Source of the DNA: Prorocentrum cordatum
Taxonomy: Eukaryota; Sar; Dinophyceae; Prorocentrales; Prorocentraceae
NCBI GenBank assembly: GCA_963575745.1
Contig: CAUYUJ010021650.1
Span: 72,007 to 136,006 of the forward strand
Reading direction: 5' to 3'
DNA: 64,000 bases
This document shows, one piece after another, positions 51,795 to 62,035 of the stretch. The translations under genes and the position numbers were made by a program. The notes under the pieces were generated by a model that did not search any database, had not been told where the DNA came from, and saw nothing but the letters and a program-made list of their open reading frames with translations. Positions within the stretch are counted from its first letter, which is position 1. Each line of letters begins with the position of its first letter.

Positions 51795-52275
51795 ACGGGT
51801 GGAGGGCGGGCCGTTTTAAACATCTGGTTCTTGCCGTGGCACCGCGCTCGTTTATTCTTAAAGGGAAGAGTTACACTGCTGGTGGGCCGGTCGTTTTCAC
51901 AGTGTGGTTATATCCTGAATGCCGCGGACATCCGTTTTGAAATACGGCAGTGTGATCGCGGATGTATGGCGGGTCGTTTTCCAAATGTTGTGCTCGCCGC
52001 AGCGCCGCGCACATTCGTCGTGAAAGTTTACAAGAGCTTCGCGGATGGAAGGTGGGGCGTTTTCAAAATGTGGTTCCCCCCTTGTCGCCGCGCACATTCG
52101 TTTTCAAAGTTCGCCAGAGATTCGCGGACGGAAGGCGGGTCGTTGTCAAAACGTGGTTATCACCACGGCGCCGCGCACATTTGCGCTAACATTTGTGACA
52201 AAGTTTTGCCGATGGCGGGCGGGTCGTTTTCACAATGTAGTCTTCCCCTTTACGCCGGGCTCATTTGATTTAAAC
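51795..52275 (+). repeat. ~83-bp satellite, six units
   Basis: Unit starts (GCGGGCCGTTTT or GCGGGTCGTTTTC) lie near 51,805, 51,886, 51,968, 52,053, 52,135 and 52,220. Each unit has CAAAATGTGGTT, CGCCGCGCACATTCGT and TTCGCGGATGGAAG. Same family as 13-185, opposite strand. Confidence 0.85.
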
Positions 52276-52374
52276 GCTTATAGTACTTGCAATCGTCCTT
52301 ATGGTGGAATTTCCAGGAATGGGCTTCCGGCATGATGTCGGATTTTGCGGGCGCAACAATCACATTGGTTCGCG

Positions 52375-52625
52375 ATGTTGAATGCCCCAATTTGTGTTCC
52401 ATCACGACTCAAAATCGTCAAGACGCCGCAGTAAAGTTGATTCGCGGCGCTGAAGTCCAACGGGTTGCGTCTTTGCGCGAATGATGATTCTCACGCGAAT
52501 GTTTTTCAACGAAGCATTCCTGGCAGTGGCAACACATGGCTGTATGGACCTATAAAATGAGACTGTTGCTGGAGGGTTGATTGCAACACCATCGATGCAT
52601 TTTGGGTGTGCTGTGGTTTTCCTCC
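52375..52625 (+). repeat. Dispersed repeat O, copy 2
   Basis: AAAATCGTCAAGACGCCGCA, GTAAAGTTGATTCGCGGCGC, GATTGCAACACCATCGATGC and TTTTGGGTGTGCTGTGG align with 46,655-46,900. Between the copies the peptide RQDAAVxLIRG is shared, but most base differences change the amino acid, so coding is doubtful. Confidence 0.75.
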
Positions 52626-52689
52626 GCCTCCGCCTCCGCCTCCGCCTGGCCGTCTCCTCTGTTGGCGTCGTGGTCGTCGTCGTTTGGGA

Positions 52690-52835
52690 CGTGTTTTTGA
52701 TGCGTTTCTGGAGGGCCCTCGCCGCCACGGGCGGGGCGCGGCCCAGGGAGCTCGTCGGAGCGGGCCCCGGTGGGGGCCCCTGGGGGGTCGATGCCGGACG
52801 GGTTCTGTCGCAGCAGCCGTCGCCGTCGCCGCGGA
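52690..52835 (+). CDS. Candidate exon
   Basis: The frame reads FWRALAATGGARPRELVGAG and then GGGPWGVDAGRVLSQQ. PRELVGAG may be another ARELxxA-type helical segment, which would make it a distant member of the helical exons. No clear splice borders. It lies after a GTCGTCGTC stretch, as several of those exons do. Confidence 0.3.
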
Positions 52836-52864
52836 GACCCCCCAACGGCGGGTCCGATGAAGAG

Positions 52865-53095
52865 CAGCGGGGGGGGGGCGGGGAGGCAGGAGGCAGGAGT
52901 GCGGAAGAGGGGGGGGGGGAGGAGGAGGCGGTGGCGGCAATGAGGAGGCGCAGCCCTGGAGCCAGCATGCGGGCGGGCACAGGAGGAGGAGGAGGCGGAG
53001 GAGGAAGAGGCGGAGGAGGAGGAGGAAAAGGGGGAGGATGAGGAGGAGGAGGAGAAGGAAGAGGAGGAGGAGAAGGAGGAGGAGGAGGAAGAGGA
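52865..53095. repeat. GGA/GGGG array
   Basis: GGAGGAGGAG with GGGGGGGG runs. Confidence 0.9.
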
Positions 53096-53223
53096 TGATG
53101 ATGATGATTTGATGATGAGAGATAGTGATGATGCTGATTGCTGAAGCTGATGCTGATGCTGCTGATGATGATGATGCTGATGCTGATGTGCTGCTGATGA
53201 TGATGATGATGATGATGATGATT

Positions 53224-53273
<50 letters not shown>

Positions 53274-53299
53274 GGTGGTGGGGGATGGTGGTGTGGTGG

Positions 53300-53337
<38 letters not shown>

Positions 53338-53364
53338 CTGATGATGATGATGATGATGATGTGA
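53096..53364. repeat. GAT triplet array
   Basis: GATGATGATG with GGTGGTGGT (53,259-53,285). Confidence 0.95.
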
Positions 53365-53365
53365 T

Positions 53366-53368
53366 GAA

Positions 53369-53414
<46 letters not shown>
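53366..53414. repeat. Homopolymer T tract
   Basis: About 43 T after a short A run. Such a long homopolymer in GC-rich DNA could be a retroposon A-tail on the minus strand or the insertion border of the LINE that follows. Confidence 0.9.
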
Positions 53415-53443
53415 CGGAGGAGGAGAGAGAGGAGGAGGAGAGG

Positions 53444-56160
53444 ATGAGTAGGAGCGGCGGCGGCACGTCTCCTGCAGCCCTTGTCGCCATCATGCTCAGG
53501 GCGATCGACCAGGCCGCCTTAGCGGACGAGGCCGACGGCCAGCCGACAGGTGGCCACGAGATCGACGCCTGTAGCGCACCGCTCTTCTCGGCGGCCCCCC
53601 AATGGAAGTGCGCTCAGGAACATGTCCTTCGTAGACGACCTCACGGACTACAATTCCACCGAAAACGCCGGCGACCTGCTCCAGACGACGACCCTATCGG
53701 CCACCAGGCTCTGCGCGGCAGCGTTCCAGCACGGCCTGAAGCCACGCCCCGACAAGACCAAGGCCATCCTCATGCACTACGGCGCGGGAGCCAGGAAGGA
53801 GAAACAGCGAATCGCCAAGAAGGGCATCGCCCGCCTCGAGCTGGAAGGCCTCTCGATCAAGGTGCAGCTCGTGATCCAGCAGAAAGCCCTCGGGACCATC
53901 ATCGCGGCGGGTGGGGTTATGGGGCCCGAGATCTGCCCAAGGGGTCAACCGCGCGCTCGGGGCAGCCCGACCTCTCGAGAAGCAGATCCTTCGCCGCAAG
54001 AAGCTCTCGAAGAAAGCCAAGGTGAAGTACGTCCACTCGCTTTCGACCTCCTCGCTGACCTACAACCACCACGTCTGGGGCGACCTGACTCAGAAGGACT
54101 TCGAACACATCGCCGCCAAGTACATGGGACCATGCCGCGTGGCAGCCTCGCTGCCCAAGACCAACTCGCCTGATCAACGCATCGCCGACGCCGAGGCGGC
54201 CGCCAGGACGGGCGTCCCCGACTTCAGCACCCACCAGACTGCAGCGCGCTTACGACACCTACCACGGCTGCTGAACCACGCCCCCGCCGCACTACTTCAG
54301 CATCTCGACGGCCAGCGCCAACGAAAGGGCACCTGGGGCCGCCAGCTCAAGAAAGACTTCGACTTCCTCCGAAAGTACCTCCCGCGAGAAAGGTGGCCCA
54401 GCCAGACCCAGTACGACTGCGACGTCATCAGATGGGCTCGACAGAAGCCCAAGCTATTCACCAATGCGGTCAAGGCGGCGGTGAAGGCCCACCTGCTCCA
54501 CACGCGCGACCAGGCTCAGAACGCCGAGCTCCAGAAGGACACCCAGATGCTCCCTGCAGTGGCCCCGACCGACGAGCTCGACCAGCACGACGGCACCAAC
54601 AACCAGAAGTACGTCTGCTACGTTTGCGGCCGTACCGCCACTAAGCAAAGCATGGCCGTCCACATGGGTCGGGGTCATCCCGACCACACGGACCCGCGCT
54701 TCTGGGCCACCGGCACTGCATGCCGCTGCTGCCAGACCGAGCACCACACGTTCCCGAGGCTCATGAAGCACCTATCGGTGGCCCACCGCTGCCGAAAATC
54801 CTGGCATGCCTGGCACCACCAGACGATGGAGCCTCTGACAGAGCAGCAGATCGCCGCGAACTTCAACGCCATCGCCGAGGCCACGACCGCCAACAAGAAG
54901 CAAGGACGCCACTCGACCTTCAGCGACAAGCCAGCCTATCAGTGCGATGTCACGCCGCTGCCGCTCCTGGAGACGTCACCCGCGGCACCGAAAGTATTCG
55001 CCAGGCTTTTGTCCTCGCCCAGCCTGCCTCCTATGAGCACGCCTGCTGGCCCAGCCGCGCGCCAGGAGGTCGTCTTCATCACCGACCGCCCTCGACAGGC
55101 CGCTGACCTCCAGCAGATCATGGCCAACAGCGGGCTCACATGCAGCAGCGGCCTGGACTACAGCTCGATCTCGACCCGCAGCGACGGCCAGTCACCAGCA
55201 CTACCACAAGAACTTCGGCGAGTACAACAGAAGATCCTGCACGGCGAGATCGCGGCCAGCTACGCGGAGTTCCCGCGACGGACCTGGTACCGCCACGACA
55301 CCAGCGACGATCTGGGCAACAGGGCCAGCAGACGGCGCACCCCAGAGGCTCCCTGGGGACCGCCAGACACCTCCGAGACTATCGCCGACGAGATCTTCGC
55401 CGCCAACAACGCCACCAGAGAGGTCCTGCGGATGCTCTTCGCAGCGACCACCGCCCGCCCCCCCTTCGTCGCCGCCCTCGCGGCCGAGTCGACCTGCAGA
55501 CAGACTCCCGAATACCAGCATCTCGCCAAGAAGATGACGGTCAGCGAGACCACGGCACAGCACTACGACCTCGGCGCCACACAGATTCTCGACAACGGCC
55601 TCCGCGACGACCTGCGAAACAGAGCGACGACAGCAAACGCTGCCGAGATCGATTTTGCCATCGCCGACCTGCTCGACTGCAACATTGTGGCCAGATGGGG
55701 TCTCAGAACAGCAAGCGCAGCGCCGACCAGCCAGAACCTGAACATCTTCGACGCGTACTACGTAGATTGCGAGGAAGGCCTAGGGCACTGCCCTGTCGGC
55801 CAGGGCATAGGGCGCTGCCCAGCCACCCCCGTCTCGACTGACGCAGCAAGCCATTTCTCAGGACGAAGCGCCACCTCCAGCAGAGAGGGTGGTCGCGACG
55901 ACGAGAGTCTCCCACCAGCCTGGCGGGGGCCGACGTCGACGGAAAAGGCCAGAACGGGGAGTGCTGCCCACGCGAGGACCGACACAGACGAAGGTAACGA
56001 CGGAGCACAACGTACCGACGAGCAAACGACACGCGTGCACGACTCGGCTGCCCCGGGGAGGCAAGGTTCAAACTTCGAGACGGGCTCGAAGGGTGGGGGG
56101 GCAGGACGAGCACTGCCCGCGCCTACCAGGGGGGATGGTGAGGGGCAGGGGGGGTAGGAC
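53444..56160 (+). mobile_element. 5'-truncated LINE with C2H2 zinc fingers
   Basis: The element begins within the reverse transcriptase, next to GAT and poly-T repeats. At 53,620 (frame of 53,550) the catalytic motif MSFVDDLTDYN is followed by TTTLSATRLCAAAFQHGLKP and PDKTKAILMHYGAGARKE, the normal sequence after FxDD in dinoflagellate LINEs. GTIIAAGGVMGPEI at 53,890 must continue as AQGVNRALGAARPLEKQIL, which is in the next frame. A single extra T near 53,943 explains the shift. The rest (see CDS) is intact. No RNase H was seen in this element. Confidence 0.85.
53911..56157 (+). CDS. LINE ORF, C-terminal part with two C2H2 fingers
   Basis: 748 codons, the longest believable open frame in the window (the GTG start is only the frame border). 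Residues 10-80: thumb-like part of the reverse transcriptase (VNRALGAARPLEKQILRRKK, SLTYNHHVWGDLT). Residues about 100-230: helical region. Residues 235-258: first finger C-YV-C-x11-H-x4-H. Residues 270-293: second finger C-RC-C-x12-H-x4-H (HTFPRLMKHLSVAH). These fingers probably bind nucleic acid during target-primed reverse transcription. The C-terminal third is Ala/Thr/Arg-rich and becomes low complexity from about residue 640. High GC3 and few stops suggest recent insertion, but the upstream frameshift and 5' truncation make it inactive on its own. Confidence 0.8.
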   Translation: MGLWGPRSAQGVNRALGAARPLEKQILRRKKLSKKAKVKYVHSLSTSSLTYNHHVWGDLTQKDFEHIAAKYMGPCRVAASLPKTNSPDQRIADAEAAARTGVPDFSTHQTAARLRHLPRLLNHAPAALLQHLDGQRQRKGTWGRQLKKDFDFLRKYLPRERWPSQTQYDCDVIRWARQKPKLFTNAVKAAVKAHLLHTRDQAQNAELQKDTQMLPAVAPTDELDQHDGTNNQKYVCYVCGRTATKQSMAVHMGRGHPDHTDPRFWATGTACRCCQTEHHTFPRLMKHLSVAHRCRKSWHAWHHQTMEPLTEQQIAANFNAIAEATTANKKQGRHSTFSDKPAYQCDVTPLPLLETSPAAPKVFARLLSSPSLPPMSTPAGPAARQEVVFITDRPRQAADLQQIMANSGLTCSSGLDYSSISTRSDGQSPALPQELRRVQQKILHGEIAASYAEFPRRTWYRHDTSDDLGNRASRRRTPEAPWGPPDTSETIADEIFAANNATREVLRMLFAATTARPPFVAALAAESTCRQTPEYQHLAKKMTVSETTAQHYDLGATQILDNGLRDDLRNRATTANAAEIDFAIADLLDCNIVARWGLRTASAAPTSQNLNIFDAYYVDCEEGLGHCPVGQGIGRCPATPVSTDAASHFSGRSATSSREGGRDDESLPPAWRGPTSTEKARTGSAAHARTDTDEGNDGAQRTDEQTTRVHDSAAPGRQGSNFETGSKGGGAGRALPAPTRGDGEGQGG

Positions 56161-56279
56161 GGCCACTACCCGCGCCCCCGCGGTCCGCCCTAGCTCGCCA
56201 CCCCCACCACCCCCATGGCGGAGACGGAGCTTACCCGCGCGCCCAAGGGGCGAAGCGGAGGGCAGCCGAGACATCCCTC

Positions 56280-56610
56280 ACCGACAACAGAAGCAAGCAC
56301 AAGGACGGGGGTTCGCCCCCACCGAGGGCACTGCGACCCCTAGCCATAGCGGGACGAGGAGGGGCCGCCACGAACCCCACTTGAAGTCGGCGCATGGAGG
56401 CCTCATAAGTGCGCCCACAACCCAAATACAACACCAGCAACAAGCCGACCTCCCAACGACCCACTTACAGGCACGCACGACAAGCAACCACAAGGTCTGG
56501 GGTTCGCCCCCACCGGGGGCACTGTGACTGTGACCCCTAGCCATAGCGGGACGAGGTGGGATAGTCTAGAACCCCACTTGAAGTCGGTGCATGGAGACCT
56601 GATGGACGAC
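56280..56610 (+). repeat. 192-bp tandem duplication in the LINE 3' region
   Basis: GGGGTTCGCCCCCACCGAGG, CCCCTAGCCATAGCGGGACG and CCCCACTTGAAGTCGGCGCA at 56,308-56,405 come back 192 bp later. GGGGTTCGCCCC forms a small hairpin. It may be the 3' UTR of the LINE. Confidence 0.8.
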
Positions 56611-56699
56611 ACAACCTTCCCAACAACGAGTCCGACGACCAACCGACCACCTACCGCAGAGCCACCATCTCGTCAAACACGACCACAACCACGCCACGG

Positions 56700-56870
56700 A
56701 CTGCCCGCTGAAAGGAGGACAGGAGCAGGGTCCTCAGCAGCGCGACCTGATGAAAAGCTGACGGAGGCCGCTGAAAGGAGGACAGGAGCAGGGTCCTCAG
56801 CAGCGCCCCCCGACCGCGGACGCCCGCAGAAAGGAGGACAGGAGCAGGGTCCTCAGCTGCGCGGCCAGAC
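56700..56870 (+). repeat. 57-64 bp tandem triplication
   Basis: GAAAGGAGGACAGGAGCAGG followed by GTCCTCAGC occurs three times (about 56,709, 56,773 and 56,829). Confidence 0.85.
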
Positions 56871-57445
56871 ACAGGAGGGCGGCAACGCCATTGCCAGCAC
56901 CGACGCCAGCAAGAGGAGCGACGGCGTCGACGGAAGCTTCGACGCCAGCCATCGACCCTGGCACGAGAAGAAGACGTGGCGCGCCGTGCGCCACGGCGAG
57001 GCTGCCCCCAGCCCTCGGGCCAAAGGGGGGAGCGGCCCGCACCCCGTGTAACAGACGGGGACCGCCAGCTCAGCCTGAGCTCGGAGGCGGCTCGACAGCA
57101 AAGAAGAGGAAGAAAAGGTCGGGCGTCCCTCAGCTCGCGCGCAAAGGAGGGGCGCCCGTCGCAAAGCCAGGGAGGACCCGTTCGTCGACTACAACAGGAC
57201 GACGAACTAAGGGCTACGGCGCGCCGTTTGCGCGCTGCGGAGCCCATATCGAAAGCTGATCGACAGCGGCGGCGGCGGGAGGATGCGGCAGCGGGAGCCG
57301 AGGGGCACCGGGAGAGAGGAGGGCGGAGGAGGGGAAGAGCACCGGGACGTTGAGGAGGGTGAGGGTGACGGGCGGCGGCGGGAGGAGCAGCGGGAGGAAT
57401 GAGGAGCGGCAGGGGTCGAGGAACAGCACAGCCAGGATGGGTGGA
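56871..57445. other. No gene recognised
   Basis: GC-rich DNA. Frames on both strands are Arg/Pro/Ala-rich, with no domains seen. Confidence 0.35.
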
Positions 57446-57449
57446 AGGG

Positions 57450-57665
57450 GAGGGAAGGAAGTGGAGGACGAGGAGGAGCAGAAAGAGGAGGAGGAGGAGG
57501 AGCAGGAGGAGGAGGTGGAGGAACGGGAGGAGGAAAAGGAGGAGGGGAATGAGGAGCAAGAGGAGGAGGAGCTGGAGGAGCGGGAGGAGGAAAAGGAGGA
57601 GGGGCATGAGGAGCAGGAGGAGGAGGAGGAGGAGGAGGAGAGGAGGGGTGGGGGGAACGGAGAAG
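57450..57665. repeat. GGA array
   Basis: GAGGAGGAGG with AAAAGG and GCAGG interruptions. Confidence 0.9.
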
Positions 57666-57779
57666 AGAAGGGACGATAAGCAGAGAACGGGACGGAAGGA
57701 TGAGAGGAGGAGCAGGAGCAGAAGCAGGAGTCAAGGTCGGGCAGAAGAAGGGAGTGTGAGAGAAGAGAAAATACTGTTA

Positions 57780-58050
57780 TTTTCCTCCTCCTCCTGCTCC
57801 TATCTCCTACCTCCTGCCCCTTCCTCCTCCTCCTCCTTCCTCCTCCTCCTCCTCTTATCCTCCTCCTCCTCCTCTTACTCCTCCCCTTCCTCCTCCGTCC
57901 TCCTCCCTCCTCCTCCTCTCTCCTCCTTTCCTCCTCCTCCTCCTCCTCCTCCTCCTCCTCCTCCTCATTCCTTCTCCTCCTCCTTCCAATGTTATCCTCT
58001 CCTTCCTCCTCGTCCTCCTCCTCCTCCTCGTCCTTCTCATGTTCCTCCCT
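57780..58050. repeat. CTCCTC array
   Basis: The complementary type of the GGA array before it. The two face each other across 115 bp and could form a long imperfect hairpin or a triplex. Confidence 0.9.
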
Positions 58051-58139
58051 TGTATCTACTCCTCCCCCCCTCCCTACTCCCAACCTGTTCCATCTTCACT
58101 GGGTCACTCCTCCCTCTCATCGTACCCAGTAGCTCCCCA

Positions 58140-58569
58140 CTCGCGTTTTTGTCGGGGGCCGGTCAGGTCGGACAAGCACACGGACAGCGTCATCAGGGTC
58201 AGCCTCCAAACTTCTCCATGGGAGACGGCCCAGCGCACGGGGGCAGCTGTTCGTTGCAGGAATTGTGGCAGCCGCTTCACGCTTGGGTTGAGGTTGCAAG
58301 AGTGGCTACCTTCTCCAGCTGCACCAGCCGAAAGAGGCCCAGCCCTTACCCCAGCGGCTACTGTCACAGGAGGGACCGCAGCTGCTGTCGCCAGCATCCA
58401 AGCAGAAACCTGGAGGGCAATGGCAACTACAACTACAACCACGACAAATGGCAATGACATCGGCAGCGGACCCAGGGCCAGAAAGATTCCCATCCACGGG
58501 CATATTGCGGGGTTGTGTCACAAAAAGGATGTTGGCATCGCTCCGAGGCTCCAGCTGGTCAGCGAATGA
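58140..58569 (+). pseudogene. Possible LINE tail fragment
   Basis: The frame reads AQRTGAAVRCRNCGSRFTLG in a context of short hydrophobic and basic residues. The C-x2-C-G unit with a preceding small-residue segment resembles the last finger of dinoflagellate LINE proteins. The following sequence (ARKIPIHGHIAGLCHKKDVG) is normal in composition but unknown. Weak. Confidence 0.3.
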
Positions 58570-58618
58570 ATCCTCAATTGATGACACTCCCAGAAAGACA
58601 GATGCGAGTTGAATAGAT

Positions 58619-60657
58619 GTGAAAGCATTTGACGCAGCTGCAGCAGGCCGGCTCAAAGATGTGGGATCGAGCGCATGGCCCCGTGTCAGCCGTACAAGCT
58701 ACGTCCATCACGGTTCGATGGAAGCCAGCACGCGCCAAAGGTTGGAACAGGTCTTTGGACACGAAGAACGGCACGCTTCTTTCATAGAGCAGGACGGCAC
58801 TTGCGAGGCCGACGCGCTGGAGTTCACTGAGCTCCTGGAAGACCGAGGGTACGATCTTGACAAGGCAAGATGGAGACAAGTTGGCAGCGCAAGGTCAGCG
58901 ACACAGGTGAATGGCAATAGTGGGCCCGAAATGCCGTGGTATTCACGGGTGAACCAGTATTATGAGAGAACACACTATGTGGCCGATGCGGGCTCGAACA
59001 AGAGAAACTGTTTCATCGTATCTGTCGGTGTCCCTGCAGTGTTGGAGCAGACGAGTACATTGATACGGAACTTCTGGTCCCGAAGGCTCCGGCAGGGGCC
59101 GACGCGAACCCTGCGGCGCGCATCCCACCCGAGGACTTCACGCACCACCCCGTCCCCGACATCGATCACGCTCGGCAGCCTCAAGGAAGCTAGAGTCCCC
59201 AGAAGGGCGTTGTACTCCTTCGGAGATGGCTCTGGGGGTGAGCACGGAACTAATCCAAGGCGGAGAAGAGTCGGTTGTGGCGCTGCCGTGATTCAATTCA
59301 TCGACGAAGATTCGAAAACGGCCACGGGCATCAGGGCGGACGCTCCGGGCAGACGACAAAGCAGGACCTCGACCTGCACTACTGGCTTGCGCTATCGCGA
59401 TCGAGAAGACCACCAGCGGCAAGGCGTGCGTCACCGACTACAACCCCTTGGTGCAGGCATGGCGTAATGGAAGGTACCGCATCATCGGCAGGGCGCAGCG
59501 CTGACATCTCGGCGAGGCTCGGGCGCGCGATCAGTGCCGCCCCCCCGTGCGAGGTCAAAGTGGAATGAACACCATCACATCCGGATACTGAGGACGTGGA
59601 GTTGATCCACCCCGTCTTCTCTGCAAGGAACGTTTGCGCAGACGTGCCGGCGCCGGTCATTGCGGAGGCGTCGGCGGCCAGAGTCATCATCCCGTCGCTG
59701 TGTACGGACGAGTGGGATACCATTATGATAGAAAAGCCCCAGCGGACGCCATCTGTGCTGATCTTTAGTGTGCTGAGTGACCGCCGACCGCCAAAGCCAA
59801 GCCCAGTCAGAAGAAACACGACCTCGGCGACACCAGGCACGACATCGTCAAGCTAAATAACATATTGAAGTGCACGGCATGCAGGCAGCGCATCACACCC
59901 GCCAGCCTGGCCAAGTTCGTAGGCACCCCTCTTCCAGTACTTCCCCCGCGGCTCAGGAGATCACTGGTGTCCCAAGCGGGAGGATCGTGGGGAAGGGAAT
60001 GGTGCACGACACGCAACTTGCAGCAGCGGGTGCAATACGGAGTGGTTTTCTGCATGGGTTGCGCGGCCTGCGGCATTACGATCAGAGACGACAAATACCC
60101 TGGCAGGCCGGGCCCTCCCAATGCGGTCATCGAAGCGGCGCAAGGGAGGGAGGTCCAAAGCCTTCGTGATCATGAGGTGCTGCAAGAGTATCGCCCACAG
60201 ACAGCGACCCCGATCGACCCGACCCCGAAGCCCAAGGCCAAAGCGAGGACGGCCACGAGAAAGAGGACGTCGGCTACGTCGCAGGCAGCAGGGTTTGGGC
60301 ATTCCTCGGAAATTGCCCGACATCAACAATTGCGTGAGCCAGTATTACATGATCGATTCTCTTGGCAGCGGTCGACCGCGACTGATGTAGATACGGTTTC
60401 AATTGCGCCAAGCGTCTTGTTGGAACCAGGCGCTGCCCTGGAGACGGCAAGCGCCTCCTCGACGACGGCGGCCCCCTCGAGGGGGAAGGAACCTGCGGCC
60501 GACTCCTTCGGCAACCTGGACAGAGAGGAGCTGCCACGAGAGGAAAAAACACACAGACACAATGAATCCTCGATTCCCAAGAACATATGGGAACATATGG
60601 GAAGTGGGGGGGAAGACAGAAGCCCAGAACATATGGGAAAGTATAGGGAATCTGTTT
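58619..60657 (+). mobile_element. LINE remnant with RNase H and zinc-knuckle tail
   Basis: 58,619-59,060 is of unknown origin. From 59,060 one frame reads ELLVPKAPAGADANPAARIP followed by PEDFTHHPVPDIDHA, a linker seen before RNase H in these LINEs. After a frameshift, FGDGSGGEHGTNPRRRRVGC (59,220-59,280) is the first RNase H strand with the catalytic DGSGG. After another, AIEKTTSGKACVTDYNPLVQ (about 59,395) is the later strand with the next Asp. 59,850-60,060: LKCTACRQRITPASLAKFVG and FCMGCAACG, two C-x2-C pairs, the tail finger. The remaining frame to 60,657 is Thr/Ala-rich. The several frame changes show it is dead. Confidence 0.7.
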
Positions 60658-61019
60658 AGTTGTGTGTATGTATGTGTGTGTCCTGGGGCCCCTCCAAGCT
60701 GCTGCCGACCCCTTCGGCCCCCGACCCGCACAGGTTCCCGCTCGACCCTTTGCCCACGGCCGAGGCCGGGCGTGGGGCCCATCTGCGCGCGGCCCCGCCG
60801 CACCCCCCCCCCCTGCTGCCACCCCTCCCTCCCTGACGCCCGATCAGGCGCAGGCGGGTGGAGGAGACCCCGCGCGAGCTGGGCAGGGCAGCTCGGCCGA
60901 GAGGGCCGGGTGAGGAGGAAAAGCCGCCAGTGGCTCCCAGGTCGGGCAGGGGCTGCGGTGCCCTGTCCTGGGGCGGGGGCGACCTTCTGCGGGGCTTCCT
61001 GGCCCGATCCCCCCTCCTC
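60640..61019. other. No gene recognised
   Basis: GAACATATGGGAA repeated three times (60,580-60,640) at the end of the LINE remnant, then a TGTGTGTATG patch and GC-rich DNA. Confidence 0.4.
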
Positions 61020-61246
61020 GTCTCCGCTCCTCCTCCCCAGAGGCGCCGTGCTCCACGACTCCTCCTCCCTCCGCCCTACCTCCTCCATCCTCCTCCCTCC
61101 CTGCCTGCCTCCCTCCCTCCTCCTGCCCTCCTCCCTCCTCATCCCTCCCTTCCTCCTCCCTCCTCCTCCCTCCCTCCCTCCCTCCTCCTTCCGCCCTATC
61201 TCCTCCTCCCTCCCTCCACCCCCCCCCTCCCTCCCCGGAGGCGTCG
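61020..61246 (+). repeat. CTCCCTCC pyrimidine tract
   Basis: Nearly pure pyrimidine with CCTCCTCCC units, ending CCTCCCCGGAG before an exon-like segment. Confidence 0.85.
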
Positions 61247-61455
61247 TGCTCAGCATCTCCTGCCCACTCGGCTGCACGGCCTCCACGCGGGTCTACCTCG
61301 CCACCTCGTGCGTCCTGCCGGCGGCGGGCGGCGCCTGGCGGGGCGGGGGCGGGGGCAGGGGGCCCCCGAAGGGAGGATGTGTGGTTTACGGCGCTGGTGA
61401 AGCCGAACGCCTGCCAGCAGGGTGCGGCGCTGTACCTGGCAGAACAATGCAATTA
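61247..61455 (+). CDS. Candidate exon(s) of a cysteine-containing protein
   Basis: First part: VVLSISCPLGCTASTRVYLA followed by TSCVLPAAGGAW (to about 61,335). After a G-rich stretch (GGGGCGGGGGCGGGGGCAG, possibly a very short intron or an indel) the good reading changes frame: REDVWFTALVKPNACQQGAA, then LYLAEQCNYPS, to 61,460. Both parts have natural composition with paired cysteines (CPLGC, C-x13-C) and may be a secreted domain. The 3' end coincides with the start of the CTAGG element. Not recognised as a family. Confidence 0.45.
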
Positions 61456-61606
61456 CCCTAGTGCCACCCTACCTAGGAGTTGGAGCCCCTAGGAAAGCAG
61501 CATTAGTAGTAACGGTAAACGCCGTCCTCCTCCTTCTCCTCATCGTCGTAGTTGCCTTTGTTTTCGTTTGTTTTTGCTTTTGCGTGGTTTTGTTTTTGCT
61601 TTGCCT

Positions 61607-61609
<3 letters not shown>

Positions 61610-61643
<34 letters not shown>
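61610..61643. repeat. CA microsatellite
   Basis: About 16 CA units inside the CTAGG element. Confidence 0.95.
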
Positions 61644-61647
<4 letters not shown>

Positions 61648-61804
61648 TGTTGTTGTATTCGCTCACCGGGTGGGCTCTCTGATCGTATTGTTGCACATTG
61701 ATGTTGGTTTGCCTGTCCTTTGCTTTGTATTTGCTTTTACCTTGCTTTGCTTTGCGTTGCTTGTGATTTGCTTTGCTGTTGCTGCTGTTGTGTTGCCTTT
61801 GCGT

Positions 61805-62035
61805 TGCTGCTATGCTATGCCATGCTATGCTTTGCTGCACTAATGCTATGCTATGCTATGCTGCGCTATGTTATGCTACGCTGTGCTGCGCTATGTTATG
61901 CTAGGCGATGGTATGCTATGCTATGCTGCGCTAGGCTATGATATGCTGTGCTATGCTCCGCTATGCTATGCTGTGCTATGCGATGCTATGCTATGCTGCG
62001 CTATGCTATGGTATGCTGGGCTATGCTATGATATG
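61805..62035. repeat. GCTAT pentamer array
   Basis: TATGCTATGC units with GCGCTA variants inside the CTAGG element, followed by GCTAA pentamers. Confidence 0.95.
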
